Below, in pieces: positions 16,780 to 24,923 of a stretch of DNA of 64,000 bases. Both the position numbers and the translations under genes were made by a program. How positions within the stretch are numbered: position 1 is the first letter of the stretch; every line of letters begins with the position of its first letter. The notes under the pieces were generated by a model. That model was not told the DNA's origin, made no database searches, and saw nothing but the letters and a program-made list of their open reading frames with translations. Origin of the DNA: Thermopolyspora sp044507605 (GTDB lineage: Bacteria > Actinomycetota > Actinomycetes > Streptosporangiales > Streptosporangiaceae); contig JBIQJI010000013.1 of NCBI GenBank assembly GCA_044507605.1, positions 1-64,000 on the forward strand, written 5' to 3'.

Positions 16780-17705
16780 CCGTGTCGCCGGGGGTGCGCA
16801 AGGCGGCCCGGGCCGGTTTCCTCGTCGTCGCGGCCGGGTTCGGGGCGTGGGCCGTCGCGGGCAGGTGGCAGGACGTGGCAGACGGGTTCGGGCGGTTGTC
16901 GTGGCCCCTGCTCGCCGGGTCGCTGCTCGCCGTCATGGCCGCCCTGGGCGCCGGCATGATGATGTGGCGGGCCCTGCTGGCCGGCCTCGGCTCGCCGCTG
17001 GCGCTGCCCGACGCGGCGAAGGTCTTCTTCGTCGGCCAGCTCGGCAAGTACATTCCGGGCTCGGTGTGGCCGGTGCTCGCCCAGATGGAGATGGGCCGCG
17101 ACCTCGGCGTGCCCCGCCCCCGCAGCGCCGCCGCGTTCTTCCTCACCTACCCCGTGTACCTCGCCACCGGCCTGCTCACGGCCCTGGCCACCCTGCCGGT
17201 CTTCGGCGCCACCTCCGTCACCAGGTACGCCTGGCTGCTGCTCCTGCTGCCCGTCCTGGCCGCCGGGCTCAGCCCCAAGGTGGTCAACGGCCTGCTCGGC
17301 CTCGGGCTGCGGCTGGCCCGGCGCCCGCCCCTGGAACGCCCCCTGACCCGGCGCGGCGTGCTGGCCTCGGGCGGCTGGGCGATGGCCGGCTGGCTGGCAT
17401 ACGGCGTGCACCTGGCCCTGCTGGTGGGCGGCCTCGGCGCGACCGGCCCGCGCGCGGTCGCCCTGTCGTTCGGGGCGTTCGCGCTGGCCTGGTGCCTGGG
17501 CTTCCTGGTGATCGTCGCTCCGGCGGGCGCCGGAGTCCGCGAGGTGGCGATGGTGGCGGCGCTCGCCCCGGTGCTCGACGGCGGCTCCGCCATCGCCGTC
17601 GCGCTGTGCTCCCGCCTCGTCGTCTCGGTCGGCGACCTGGCGTGGGCGGCCCTCGCCGGGGCGGCGGCGCGCAGAGGCACGCGAAGAGTGGCCGCCGGCA
17701 GGTAA
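16776..17705 (+). CDS. UPF0104 / lysylphosphatidylglycerol-synthase-type transmembrane protein
   Basis: A 309-residue protein with about eight membrane helices. The segment VFFVGQLGKYIPGSVWPVLAQMEMGRDLGVP (88-118) is the diagnostic motif of the LPG_synthase_TM/UPF0104 family, seen in flippase domains of MprF and in many stand-alone proteins next to glycosyltransferases. GAGVREVAMVAAL near the C-terminus is also typical. No synthase domain is fused, so a transport or flipping role for a lipid-linked product is the best guess. GTG 16776 overlaps the methyltransferase stop, which shows translational coupling. The operon probably ends here, as 206 bases precede the next gene. Confidence 0.82.
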   Translation: MTVSPGVRKAARAGFLVVAAGFGAWAVAGRWQDVADGFGRLSWPLLAGSLLAVMAALGAGMMMWRALLAGLGSPLALPDAAKVFFVGQLGKYIPGSVWPVLAQMEMGRDLGVPRPRSAAAFFLTYPVYLATGLLTALATLPVFGATSVTRYAWLLLLLPVLAAGLSPKVVNGLLGLGLRLARRPPLERPLTRRGVLASGGWAMAGWLAYGVHLALLVGGLGATGPRAVALSFGAFALAWCLGFLVIVAPAGAGVREVAMVAALAPVLDGGSAIAVALCSRLVVSVGDLAWAALAGAAARRGTRRVAAGR

Positions 17706-17911
17706 GGACCTGGGCCCGTAATGTTCCACCGCTCGTGCCCCATATGCGGAACACGTCAGGAAATCGTCGTGGTGGAGCGGCCCTCCCGCTCAATTGGTGG
17801 CCGGTCACGAAAGCGGCGTGGTTTCCCGTACTGATTCGGCCGCGCCGGTCTTAGAGTGAAGTCACGGGCCGATCTGGCTGCCGGAGCCGGCTTCGAGGGG
17901 AGGAGATCCGC

Positions 17912-19039
17912 TTGACGCCCCGAGTGCTCGTCGACGCCGCGGCGGTCCCGGCCGATCGCGGCGCCCTGAAAAGGTACGTTGACGGACTCGTCGCCGCGCT
18001 CGACCGGCTGGGCACCGACCTCACTGTGGTGTGCCAGCGCGTCGACGCCGCCCGATACGGCAGGCTCGCCCCCTCGGCCCGCATCGTGGCCGGCCCGCCC
18101 AGCATCACCAACCGGGCGGCCCGGCTCGTGTGGGAGCAGACGAGCGTCCCCATCCTGGCCAGGCAGGTCGGGGCCGAGCTGATCCACGCCCCCTACTACT
18201 CCCTGCCGCTGCGCGCCGGCCTGCCGACCGTGGTGACGGTGCACGACGTGACCTGGTTCACCGACCGGGAGCAGCACGCCGCGGTGAAGGCGTCGTTCTT
18301 CCGCTCGGCCACCCGCACGGCGGTGCGGCACGCCGCCCGGCTGATCGTGCCGTCCAAGGCCACCCGCGATCTGCTGATCAAGGTGTTGTCGGCCGACCCT
18401 GACCGCATCGACGTGGCGTACCACGGCGTCGATCCCGACCTGTTCCACCCGCCTTCGGAGCAGGAGATCAAGCGGGTCGGCGACCGGCTCGGCCTGCACG
18501 GCCACCCGTACGTCGCGTTCCTCGGCGTGGTCGAGCCGCGCAAGAACGTCCCGAACCTCATCCGGGGCTTCGCCCGCGCCGTGCGCGGCATGGAGCGGCC
18601 CCCGGCGCTGGTGCTCGGCGGCGCCGTCGACTGGGGAGACGACGTCGACGCCGCCGTGCACGCCCTGCCGACGGGCGTGCGGGTGGTGCGGCCCGGCTAC
18701 CTGCCGTACGCCGACCTGCCGGGGTTCCTCGGCGGGGCGCTGGTGGTGGCGTTCCCGTCGCTGGGCGAGGGGTTCGGGCTGCCGGTGCTGGAGTCGATGG
18801 CCTGCGGCGCGCCCGTGCTGACCACGCACCGCACGTCCCTGCCCGAGGTCGGCGGCGACGCCGTCGCCTACACCGAGCCCGACGCCCGCAGCATCGCCGA
18901 GGCGCTGCGGGCTCTGCTAGCCTCTCCGGAGCGGCGCGACGCACTGGCCGCCGCCGGTCCCGCCCGCGCTCAGGGGTTCACCTGGGAGGCGTCGGCCCGG
19001 GCTCATCTCGCTTCATATCAACGTGCGGTGGGACAGTGA
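17912..19039 (+). CDS. Family 4 glycosyltransferase, mannosyltransferase-like
   Basis: A 375-residue GT-B enzyme. It has VTVHDVTWFTDRE in the acceptor domain, and in the donor domain VAFLGVVEPRKNVPNLI, the helix start SLGEGFGLPVLESMACGAPVL (E-x7-E motif intact) and TEPDARSIAEAL. This closely resembles WbaZ/mannosyl- or rhamnosyl-transferases with GDP-mannose-like donors. The start is TTG 17912, supported by a strong GGGGAGGAG ribosome site seven to fifteen bases upstream. Fifteen bases separate it from a GDP-mannose pyrophosphorylase-like gene, which supports GDP-mannose as donor by context. Confidence 0.85.
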   Translation: MTPRVLVDAAAVPADRGALKRYVDGLVAALDRLGTDLTVVCQRVDAARYGRLAPSARIVAGPPSITNRAARLVWEQTSVPILARQVGAELIHAPYYSLPLRAGLPTVVTVHDVTWFTDREQHAAVKASFFRSATRTAVRHAARLIVPSKATRDLLIKVLSADPDRIDVAYHGVDPDLFHPPSEQEIKRVGDRLGLHGHPYVAFLGVVEPRKNVPNLIRGFARAVRGMERPPALVLGGAVDWGDDVDAAVHALPTGVRVVRPGYLPYADLPGFLGGALVVAFPSLGEGFGLPVLESMACGAPVLTTHRTSLPEVGGDAVAYTEPDARSIAEALRALLASPERRDALAAAGPARAQGFTWEASARAHLASYQRAVGQ

Positions 19040-19054
19040 GCTAACCTCACCCGT

Positions 19055-20158
19055 GTGAGGAAGAGCTCTTCGTCTAATTCGCGCCACCTTGAGGCAATTC
19101 TCCTTGTCGGCGGCAAAGGGACGCGGTTACGGCCACTAACGCTGGACACGCCCAAGCCGTTGCTGCCGACGGCGGGTGTGCCGTTTTTGGCGCATCAACT
19201 GGCGAAGGCCACGTCCTTCGGCGTGCGGCGAATCGTGTTCGCCACCTCCTACCGCGCCTCGATGTTCACCGAGGCGTTCGGCGACGGCTCCGCGTTCGGG
19301 CTCACGATCGACTACATGACCGAGGACGCCCCGCTCGGCACCGGCGGCGCGATCCGCAACGCCGCCCAGGCTCTCACCTCGGGCCCGGACGACCCGGTGC
19401 TCGTGCTCAACGGCGACATCCTGTCCGGCCACGACATCGGTGCCCAGGTCGATCTGCACGTGTCGCGTGAGGCGGCGGTCACGCTGCACCTGACCGAGGT
19501 CGAGGACCCGTCGAGGTTCGGCTGCGTGCCGACCGACAAAAACGGGCGTGTTACCGCATTTCTCGAAAAAACCCCGAATCCGGTTACCAACCAAATCAAC
19601 GCCGGATGTTATGTATTTCGCCGCTCCGTGATCGACGCGATTCCCGAAGGACAGGTCGTCTCCGTCGAACGGGAGACCTTCCCCGGCCTCATCGAAGCCG
19701 GCGACACCGTGCTCGGCTACCTCGACGGCACGTACTGGCTCGACGTCGGCACCCCGGCTGCGTTCGTGAAAGGTTCGCGCGATCTTGTCCTCGGCCGCCT
19801 CGCGTCACCGGCCATGCCCGGGCCCTGCGGCGAGCTGCTCGCGCTCCCCGGCTCGATCATCCACCCCGACGCCGAGGTCCTCGGCGGCTCGGTCGTCGGC
19901 CCCCGCGCCATCGTCGAGCCCGGCGCCCACGTCGAAGGCAGCGTCCTGCTCGAAGACTGCGTCATCGGCCCCGGCGCCACGGTCACCGACTCGGTCATCG
20001 GCCCCGGCGCCCACGTCGCCGGCGGCGCCGTCCTGCGCGACGTGGTCGTGGGCGACGGCGCCGTCGTGGGCGCGGGCAACGAGCTCCTCGCCGGCGCCCG
20101 CCTCTGGCCCGGCGTCCGGCTGCCCGAGTCCGCCGTCCGCTTCAGCAGCGACGTGTAG
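19055..20158 (+). CDS. Sugar-phosphate nucleotidyltransferase, mannose-1-phosphate guanylyltransferase-like
   Basis: A 367-residue two-domain enzyme. The NTP-transferase domain starts AILLVGGKGTRLRPLTLDTPKPLLP and has LVLNGDIL for metal binding and DVGTPAAF closing the fold. The C-terminal part (about 255-360) is a left-handed beta-helix with hexapeptide repeats such as AEVLGGSVVGPRAIVEPGAHVEGSV. The length and domain pair match GDP-mannose pyrophosphorylase of actinobacteria (the mycobacterial gene lies near fbiA/manB too), but UDP/dTDP-glucose enzymes share the fold. The likely product is GDP-mannose from the mannose-1-phosphate made by the ManB encoded at 45726. GTG 19055 gives the expected N-terminus, and it lies 15 bases after the GT4 gene. 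Confidence 0.85.
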   Translation: MRKSSSSNSRHLEAILLVGGKGTRLRPLTLDTPKPLLPTAGVPFLAHQLAKATSFGVRRIVFATSYRASMFTEAFGDGSAFGLTIDYMTEDAPLGTGGAIRNAAQALTSGPDDPVLVLNGDILSGHDIGAQVDLHVSREAAVTLHLTEVEDPSRFGCVPTDKNGRVTAFLEKTPNPVTNQINAGCYVFRRSVIDAIPEGQVVSVERETFPGLIEAGDTVLGYLDGTYWLDVGTPAAFVKGSRDLVLGRLASPAMPGPCGELLALPGSIIHPDAEVLGGSVVGPRAIVEPGAHVEGSVLLEDCVIGPGATVTDSVIGPGAHVAGGAVLRDVVVGDGAVVGAGNELLAGARLWPGVRLPESAVRFSSDV

Positions 20159-20329
20159 CTACGCTGGCCTGCGAGAAAGGCCATCCAACGGCGCACCGGC
20201 GGCCCATCGGCCACCGGGCGCACACACGCCGACGCGAGGAGACGGGGTGCGGGTGAACCCACGCCGGGAGCCACGGCAGCGGCCCCGCGAGCGGCCCGGC
20301 CCATCGGCGGGCGGCACGGGGGAGGCGAC

Positions 20330-21322
20330 ATGACGAGCCCGCGCACCCGCCGCGTCACGACCGACGTGCCGTTCGACCCCGGGCCCACGATCGGCCTCGT
20401 GGGCGGGCTCCGGGGCGGCCTGGCCGCCGGGGTGACCCTGTCGCCGCACCGGCGCGGCCACGGCGACCCCGCGTGGCAGGCCGCCCAAGGGGCGATCTGG
20501 CGCACCAGCCTGACCCCGGACGGCCCCGGAACCCTCAGCGTCACCGTCGACCCCGCCGAAAAGGCGGTCGACGGCAGGGCCTGGGGCCCCGGGGCCGAGT
20601 GGCTGCTGGAGACACTGCCGGCCCAGCTCGGCCTGGACGACGACATCGGCGGATTCATCGCCATCCTCCAGCGCAAGCCGCCGGGCCACGAGGTCATCGT
20701 GGACGCCTTCCGGCACAACCCCGGCCTGCGCGTCAGCCGCACCTGCCGCGTCATCGAAGCCCTCGTGCCCGCCGTACTGGAACAGAAGGTCGTCGGCCAG
20801 GAAGCCCGCCGCGCCTGGCGTACCCTCCTGCGCAAGTACGGCGAACCGGCCCCCGGCCCCGCACCCGGCGACATGCGCGTCCCGCCCGCCCCCGAAGTCT
20901 GGCGCCACATCCCCTCCTGGGAATGGCATCGCGCCGGCGTCGAGGGAGTCCGCGCCCGCACGATCATCAACGCGACCCGCCACGCGGCCAAACTCGAGGC
21001 CACGGCACCCCTCGGCCCCCCGGACTCCACGGAGGCCGACCGCCTCCTGCGCCTCCTGCCCGGCATCGGCGTCTGGACCTCGGCCGAAATCCGCCAGCGC
21101 GCCCACGGCGACCCCGACGCCGTCTCCGTCGGCGACTACCACATCCCCGGCCTGGTCGGCTGGGCCCTGACCGGCGAAAAAACCGACGACACCGGCATGC
21201 TGGAGCTCCTCGCCCCCTACGCGGGCCACCGCTACCGGGTGACCCGCCTCCTGGAACTCACCGGCCGCCGCCCCCCGGCCCGAGGCCCGAAAATGCCCGC
21301 CCGCGACTACCGCGCCTTCTGA
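20330..21322 (+). CDS. DNA-3-methyladenine glycosylase, AlkA/HhH-GPD superfamily
   Basis: A 330-residue protein with a helix-hairpin-helix-GPD fold. LVPAVLEQKVVGQEARRAWRTLL is the conserved first helix of the glycosylase core, LLPGIGVWTSAEI (about 243-255) is the hairpin, and the catalytic aspartate is in SVGDYHIPG, at the usual distance after it. The enzyme would excise alkylated purines from DNA as the first step of base-excision repair. It has about 110 N-terminal residues before the core, as in AlkA. It appears to stand alone; the next gene, a lipoprotein, starts 25 bases later and may be co-transcribed. It ends the polysaccharide-related block. Confidence 0.85.
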   Translation: MTSPRTRRVTTDVPFDPGPTIGLVGGLRGGLAAGVTLSPHRRGHGDPAWQAAQGAIWRTSLTPDGPGTLSVTVDPAEKAVDGRAWGPGAEWLLETLPAQLGLDDDIGGFIAILQRKPPGHEVIVDAFRHNPGLRVSRTCRVIEALVPAVLEQKVVGQEARRAWRTLLRKYGEPAPGPAPGDMRVPPAPEVWRHIPSWEWHRAGVEGVRARTIINATRHAAKLEATAPLGPPDSTEADRLLRLLPGIGVWTSAEIRQRAHGDPDAVSVGDYHIPGLVGWALTGEKTDDTGMLELLAPYAGHRYRVTRLLELTGRRPPARGPKMPARDYRAF

Positions 21323-21347
21323 ACCCGCCCCTCAGTATCCTGACGAG

Positions 21348-21869
21348 ATGAAGATCGGCACGCTGGCCGTGGCCGGCACCGCCCTCCTGGCCCTCGTCAC
21401 ATCGGCCTGCTCCACCGAGAAATCCCCCGCCAAGTTCCAGGTGACCAGCTCCGCGTTCGAGAAAGGCGCCCCGATCCCCGGCACGTACGTGTGCGCGGCA
21501 CAGGGCGGCGACAACGTCTCACCCCCGCTCGCCTGGACCGGCGTCCCCGAGTCGGCCCGCGAACTGGCCATCGTCGTCGACGACCCCGACGCCCCGGGCG
21601 GCTCCTACATCCACTGGATCGTCACCGGCATCCCGGCCGCCACCAAGGGCACACCCGAAGGCAAGGCCCCCGGGGACGTCCAGCCGGGCAGCGACGGCAC
21701 CCCCGCCTACAGCGGCCCCTGCCCGCCCAGCGGCACCCACCACTACCACTTCATCGTCTACGCCCTGCCCACCCCCCTCGCCCCAAGCGGCGACGCCCAG
21801 ACAATGCACCGGCACATCAAGGAAGCCGCCATAGCCTCAGGCGAAACCACCGGCACCTGGACCCACTGA
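21348..21869 (+). CDS. YbhB/YbcL-type phosphatidylethanolamine-binding (PEBP) lipoprotein
   Basis: A 173-residue protein. The N-terminus has a lysine, a hydrophobic stretch and a lipobox-like LVTSAC ending at Cys21, so it is probably exported and lipid-anchored. The mature part carries PEBP signatures: NVSPPLAWTGVP, VDDPDAPGGSYIHWIV and GTHHYHFIVYAL, with the DPDxP and GxHxY ligand-pocket motifs. The cellular role of bacterial PEBP proteins is not settled. It is the last gene on the plus strand before the accessory patch on the minus strand. Confidence 0.9.
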   Translation: MKIGTLAVAGTALLALVTSACSTEKSPAKFQVTSSAFEKGAPIPGTYVCAAQGGDNVSPPLAWTGVPESARELAIVVDDPDAPGGSYIHWIVTGIPAATKGTPEGKAPGDVQPGSDGTPAYSGPCPPSGTHHYHFIVYALPTPLAPSGDAQTMHRHIKEAAIASGETTGTWTH

Positions 21870-21891
21870 CCCGCGGCCCATGCCAGGACCG

Positions 21892-22379
21892 CTACAAGCA
21901 GGGCAGTCCCCAGCTCAGCACCCCATCATCGACGGCCGGCCGCACGACCTGCTCCACCGGGGTCACGTCCAGGGTGAACTCCTGCTGGGCCGGCCGGCGT
22001 CCCGCCAGCGGGTCACCGTCTCCTCAACGCGGTCCCACAGCCGGTCGGCGCCGCCTTGGATCACCGTCCAGGTGCGATCGGGCCGGGCGATCAGCCAGGC
22101 GTAGGAATCACCGGCAGTGTCGATGAGCCGGTAGTAGGCCGGGTCGTCGCCGGGCACTGAGACGACGTACTGGGCATCGGGCACCGCGAGCTGCGCCAGG
22201 AACCTGCCCATCCAGTCGGTGAGGATCTCCGGCCCGACCACGCGCGGCGAGGCGAGCAGGACAAGCGCCGGTCGTGGAGGTATTCCGCTATATCGGGGGC
22301 CTCGTCGATTTCTGCGGGACGCAGGTGTCTTGGTGCGGAAGCGTATTTTCGGTGTGCCGGACCCGTCTTTCGAGTCCAT
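21892..22379 (-). pseudogene. Decayed C-terminal fragment of a second PIMT-like methyltransferase
   Basis: The minus-strand frame at 21963-22379 encodes GRFLAQLAVPDAQ, a WTVIQGGADRLWDRVEET stretch and RDAGRP. These line up with RFLAQCTVPNAQ, VRQGGPVRLWDRIEDT and AAGRP in the C-terminal 100 residues of the methyltransferase at 23721-24923. The match then jumps one base to another frame that reads AQQEFTLDV, aligned with PETFHLHV, and stops at 21892-21894. No SAM-binding domain is found upstream; only unrelated-looking sequence precedes it. So this is a 5'-truncated, frameshifted remnant of a paralogue or former neighbour. The upstream limit is uncertain; recognisable similarity begins near 22275. 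Start and product are not functional as far as can be seen. Confidence 0.6.
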
Positions 22380-22403
22380 GAGCGGGGCTGTGTGCGTCGG
22401 GTG

Positions 22404-23030
22404 TTACGCGGCGGTGGGGTGGGCAGGCGGGGAGGTGCGGGTCCGCCACAGGGAGACCGCAAGCCAGCAGCATCCGGCGGCCATGAGTACGCCGTGGGCG
22501 ATTCGTCCCGCCTCGCCGACGAAGAACTGGGGGATGAAAAGGGCGAAGCCGATGCCGAAGAGGACTGCGCTGAATCGAGGCAGCACGCCGGAGCGCCAGA
22601 TCGCGACGGCGGCGGTGAGCGCGCCGGCGCCCAGCAGGAGCAGCCCGATGAGGAATGTGACGGCCGCCGCCGGGTGGTAGCGGATGCTCTCCGCGAGGCC
22701 GAGCAGGTCCAGCTGCTGTCCGTCGCTCACCTTGGTGGCGAGCGTGTTCAGCGCGAAGTCCTCCGCGCCGTAGTAGGGCAGGGTCAGTCCCGCGCCGATC
22801 CACATGATGACGGCGGCGACACGGGTGATCGGCAGCAGCGCCAGCGGGACGAGGATGAACCCGATCATCGCGAACAGGTGGGTGGCCACCCACCATGGCG
22901 AGGACAGCGCGTGCAGAGCGCCCTCGGCTGTGGACTCGTCCGCCCACGGGCGAAGCGCCGGGTAGAGGAAGAACAGCACACCGGCCGCGGTCAGAGCGGC
23001 GGCGGCGAGGCGGGTGTGGGTGAGGGACAC
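22404..23030 (-). CDS. Integral membrane protein of unknown function, paired with TetR
   Basis: A 208-residue protein with six likely helices: about 7-24, 45-66, 70-85, 119-140, 150-165 and 172-192. A soluble loop (GAEDFALNTLATKVSDG, about 88-104) lies between the third and fourth. I do not recognise a catalytic motif or named family. GTG 23030 is preceded by GGAG at good spacing, and the gene begins nine bases after the TetR stop, so the two are one transcript under the TetR promoter. By analogy with other TetR/membrane pairs it may respond to a small molecule or membrane stress, but this is inference. Confidence 0.75.
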   Translation of the reverse strand: MSLTHTRLAAAALTAAGVLFFLYPALRPWADESTAEGALHALSSPWWVATHLFAMIGFILVPLALLPITRVAAVIMWIGAGLTLPYYGAEDFALNTLATKVSDGQQLDLLGLAESIRYHPAAAVTFLIGLLLLGAGALTAAVAIWRSGVLPRFSAVLFGIGFALFIPQFFVGEAGRIAHGVLMAAGCCWLAVSLWRTRTSPPAHPTAA

Positions 23031-23039
23031 GGAGATCTC

Positions 23040-23597
23040 CTAAAGCGGTGGGAGGGCGGAGAGGAACAGCCGGATCAGGCGTTCGTAGGTTTCGTCGAGG
23101 TCGTGCGGCAAGCCGAAACCGCCCGCCGCCTCCAGGCTCGCGAAGCCGTGGACGATGACCCGGGCGGCCCGGATGGTGTGGATCAGTTCGGTCTCGTCGA
23201 GCTGCCAGGGGCGCAGCACTGCTTGCATGACCTCGAGCATGTGGCTCCCGGAGGCGGCGTATTCCCGCTGGTGCAGCGGGTCGACGGGGACGGCCGCGTA
23301 GCGGGCGGGGTGCGCGGTCACGTAGGCGCGGTAGGCCCGCATGAGCGAGGCGACGGCGTCGGGGCCGCTGCGGCCGAGCACGGCGGCCGTGAAACGGTCC
23401 GTCATCTCCTCCATCACGCGTATGCCGACGAGAGTGCGCAGCTCCGCGATGTTGCTCACGTGTTTGTACAGAGACGGGGCCGCGACGCCGCAGTGCTCGG
23501 CGACGGCGGCGAGGGTCAGCGCTGTGAGGCCGTGTCTGTCGACGAGTTCGATGGCGGCGTCGACGACCCGGCTGCGGGTGAGTCCGGCCCTAGGCAT
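23040..23597 (-). CDS. TetR family transcriptional regulator (WHG-type C-terminal domain)
   Basis: A 185-residue regulator. The N-terminal helix-turn-helix reads VVDAAIELVDRHG, ALTLAAVAEHCGVAAPSLYKHV, a clear TetR signature at about 10-45. The C-terminal ligand domain has PARYAAVP, LHQRE and VIVHGFASLEAAGGFGLP, features of the TetR_C/WHG group. Upstream, a promoter with TTGACA and TAGCTT 17 bases apart contains a perfect inverted repeat (23641-23655) inside its spacer and -10 box, so it very probably represses itself and the membrane protein downstream. The inducer is unknown. It lies between the methyltransferase remnant and the intact RiPP cluster, 123 bases after the end of the latter. Confidence 0.92.
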   Translation of the reverse strand: MPRAGLTRSRVVDAAIELVDRHGLTALTLAAVAEHCGVAAPSLYKHVSNIAELRTLVGIRVMEEMTDRFTAAVLGRSGPDAVASLMRAYRAYVTAHPARYAAVPVDPLHQREYAASGSHMLEVMQAVLRPWQLDETELIHTIRAARVIVHGFASLEAAGGFGLPHDLDETYERLIRLFLSALPPL

Positions 23598-23615
23598 GGG
23601 CGGTGCCCCCGCTCC

Positions 23616-23667
23616 CGTAGCTACGTTGCATAACCTAAAAGCTATGCGGCATAGCCAGTGCTGTCAA
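23616..23667 (-). promoter_or_regulatory. TetR promoter with palindromic operator
   Basis: Read on the minus strand, TTGACA (23662-23667) and TAGCTT (23639-23644) are separated by exactly 17 bases. The perfect palindrome GCTATGC-G-GCATAGC (23641-23655) overlaps the spacer and the -10 box, an ideal position for repression. A further half site GCATA at 23628-23632 and a 10-bp palindrome CGTAGCTACG at 23616-23625 lie just downstream. The TetR start codon is 18 bases beyond. Confidence 0.75.
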
Positions 23668-23720
23668 TCGGGCGGCACGGCGCCTGGAGGTCCACCAGGG
23701 CGAGCGTCGCGGGGCGCCGG

Positions 23721-24923
23721 TCAGGGCAGGTGAGGCAGTGGCAGGGTGGGCATGCGCGGGTGGTGAAGGTGCTGGTCTTTGCCGTGCACGTGGAGGTGGA
23801 AGGTCTCCGGTGCCGGTCGGCCGGCCGCGTCGTAGGCGGTCAGGGTGTCCTCGATGCGGTCCCACAGCCTGACCGGGCCGCCCTGGCGGACCTGCCAGCC
23901 GTCCTCGGACGGGACGAGGAGGGCGGCGGAGCCCGTCGTGACATCGATGAGGTGCGTCACGTCGGCCAGTGTGATCAGCTGGGCGTTGGGCACCGTGCAC
24001 TGGGCGAGGAACCTCAGGTGGAACGCCTCTGCCGTGGCGTCGGTGATGCGGGTGGGGCCGTGGATCGCGGGGCGGGTGTCGGCGGGTAGCTCGGCGGCCC
24101 AGTGGGCGGGGTTGCCGAAGGGCGGGGCGGCGTGGGCGCGCACCGACATGAAGGAGATGGTGCCGGGCAGCAGGGGGCCTGTCGCGGTGCCGTCGTCGGC
24201 CACGGTCAGGAGCACGCGGGCGTAACCGTAGAGCCAGCCGCCGAGGGTGAGCAGGATCTTGCCGCCGGGCCGGGTCTGCCCGATCAGGGCATGGGGCACG
24301 GCGCGGAAGGAGCAGCCGGCGACCACACGATCGACCGGGGCCTCGGGCCAGTAGCCGTACAGGCCGTCGGCGACCGCGAGCGTGGGGGCGTAACCACAGG
24401 AGTGCAGCGCCTCGGCGGCCGCCTGCAGCCGTTGATCGTCGATCTCGATGGAGGTCACCGCTTTGGAGCCGAGACGTTCGCAGGCCAGGGCGGTGGAGTA
24501 GCCGGTGCCGGTGCCGATTTCCAGCACGCTCTGGCCGTCTTGCACGTCGGCGTCCGCCCACATCTGCAGCACCAGCGACGGCAGGGTGGAGGACGACGTG
24601 GGCGCCCCGCCTTCGCGGACGGCAGGGCGCGTCCAGTCGGGGTCGTCGCCGTCGAACTGTGTGATCAGCGTGGTGTCGGAGTATGCGGCGGACAGCCATC
24701 GCGCGGGGTCGAGGGCGGCGGTGACGGGCTCCCACACGGTCATCCCGTGCCGGCCGCGGCGGTCGCCCGGCAGGTAGAAGCCGGGCACGAACCGGTGCCG
24801 GGGCACCGCCTCGGCCGCCGCCCGCCAGGCGGGATCGTCGAGCACGCCACGTGCGGCGAGAGAGCCGACGAGGGCTTCACGGAGCAGGGCGGCCTGCTGC
24901 TCAAGATCGATCGTGGGTCGCAT
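23721..24923 (-). CDS. PIMT-like O-methyltransferase of an ATP-grasp RiPP (graspetide) system
   Basis: A 400-residue protein related to protein L-isoaspartyl O-methyltransferase. Residues 15-50 (DDPAWRAAAEAVPRHRFVP) match the PIMT N-terminus, T109-S112 lies where PIMT has its substrate serine, and SAM motif I is VLEIGTGTGYSTALA at 133-147. About 100 extra C-terminal residues (RFLAQCTVPNAQ onwards) are typical of the methyltransferases next to ATP-grasp peptide ligases. In the fuscimiditide system such an enzyme methylates an aspartate of the esterified peptide, which then closes to an aspartimide. The start codon overlaps the ATP-grasp gene by 23 bases, so the two are translated together. Downstream lie a TetR gene and a broken copy of a similar methyltransferase C-terminus. 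Confidence 0.88.
   Translation of the reverse strand: MRPTIDLEQQAALLREALVGSLAARGVLDDPAWRAAAEAVPRHRFVPGFYLPGDRRGRHGMTVWEPVTAALDPARWLSAAYSDTTLITQFDGDDPDWTRPAVREGGAPTSSSTLPSLVLQMWADADVQDGQSVLEIGTGTGYSTALACERLGSKAVTSIEIDDQRLQAAAEALHSCGYAPTLAVADGLYGYWPEAPVDRVVAGCSFRAVPHALIGQTRPGGKILLTLGGWLYGYARVLLTVADDGTATGPLLPGTISFMSVRAHAAPPFGNPAHWAAELPADTRPAIHGPTRITDATAEAFHLRFLAQCTVPNAQLITLADVTHLIDVTTGSAALLVPSEDGWQVRQGGPVRLWDRIEDTLTAYDAAGRPAPETFHLHVHGKDQHLHHPRMPTLPLPHLP

Noticed and set aside
17706..17911. Possible hairpin TGTTCC...GGAACA as a terminator after the UPF0104 gene
   Set aside because: The stem is only six base pairs with a 20-base loop, too weak to support as a feature.
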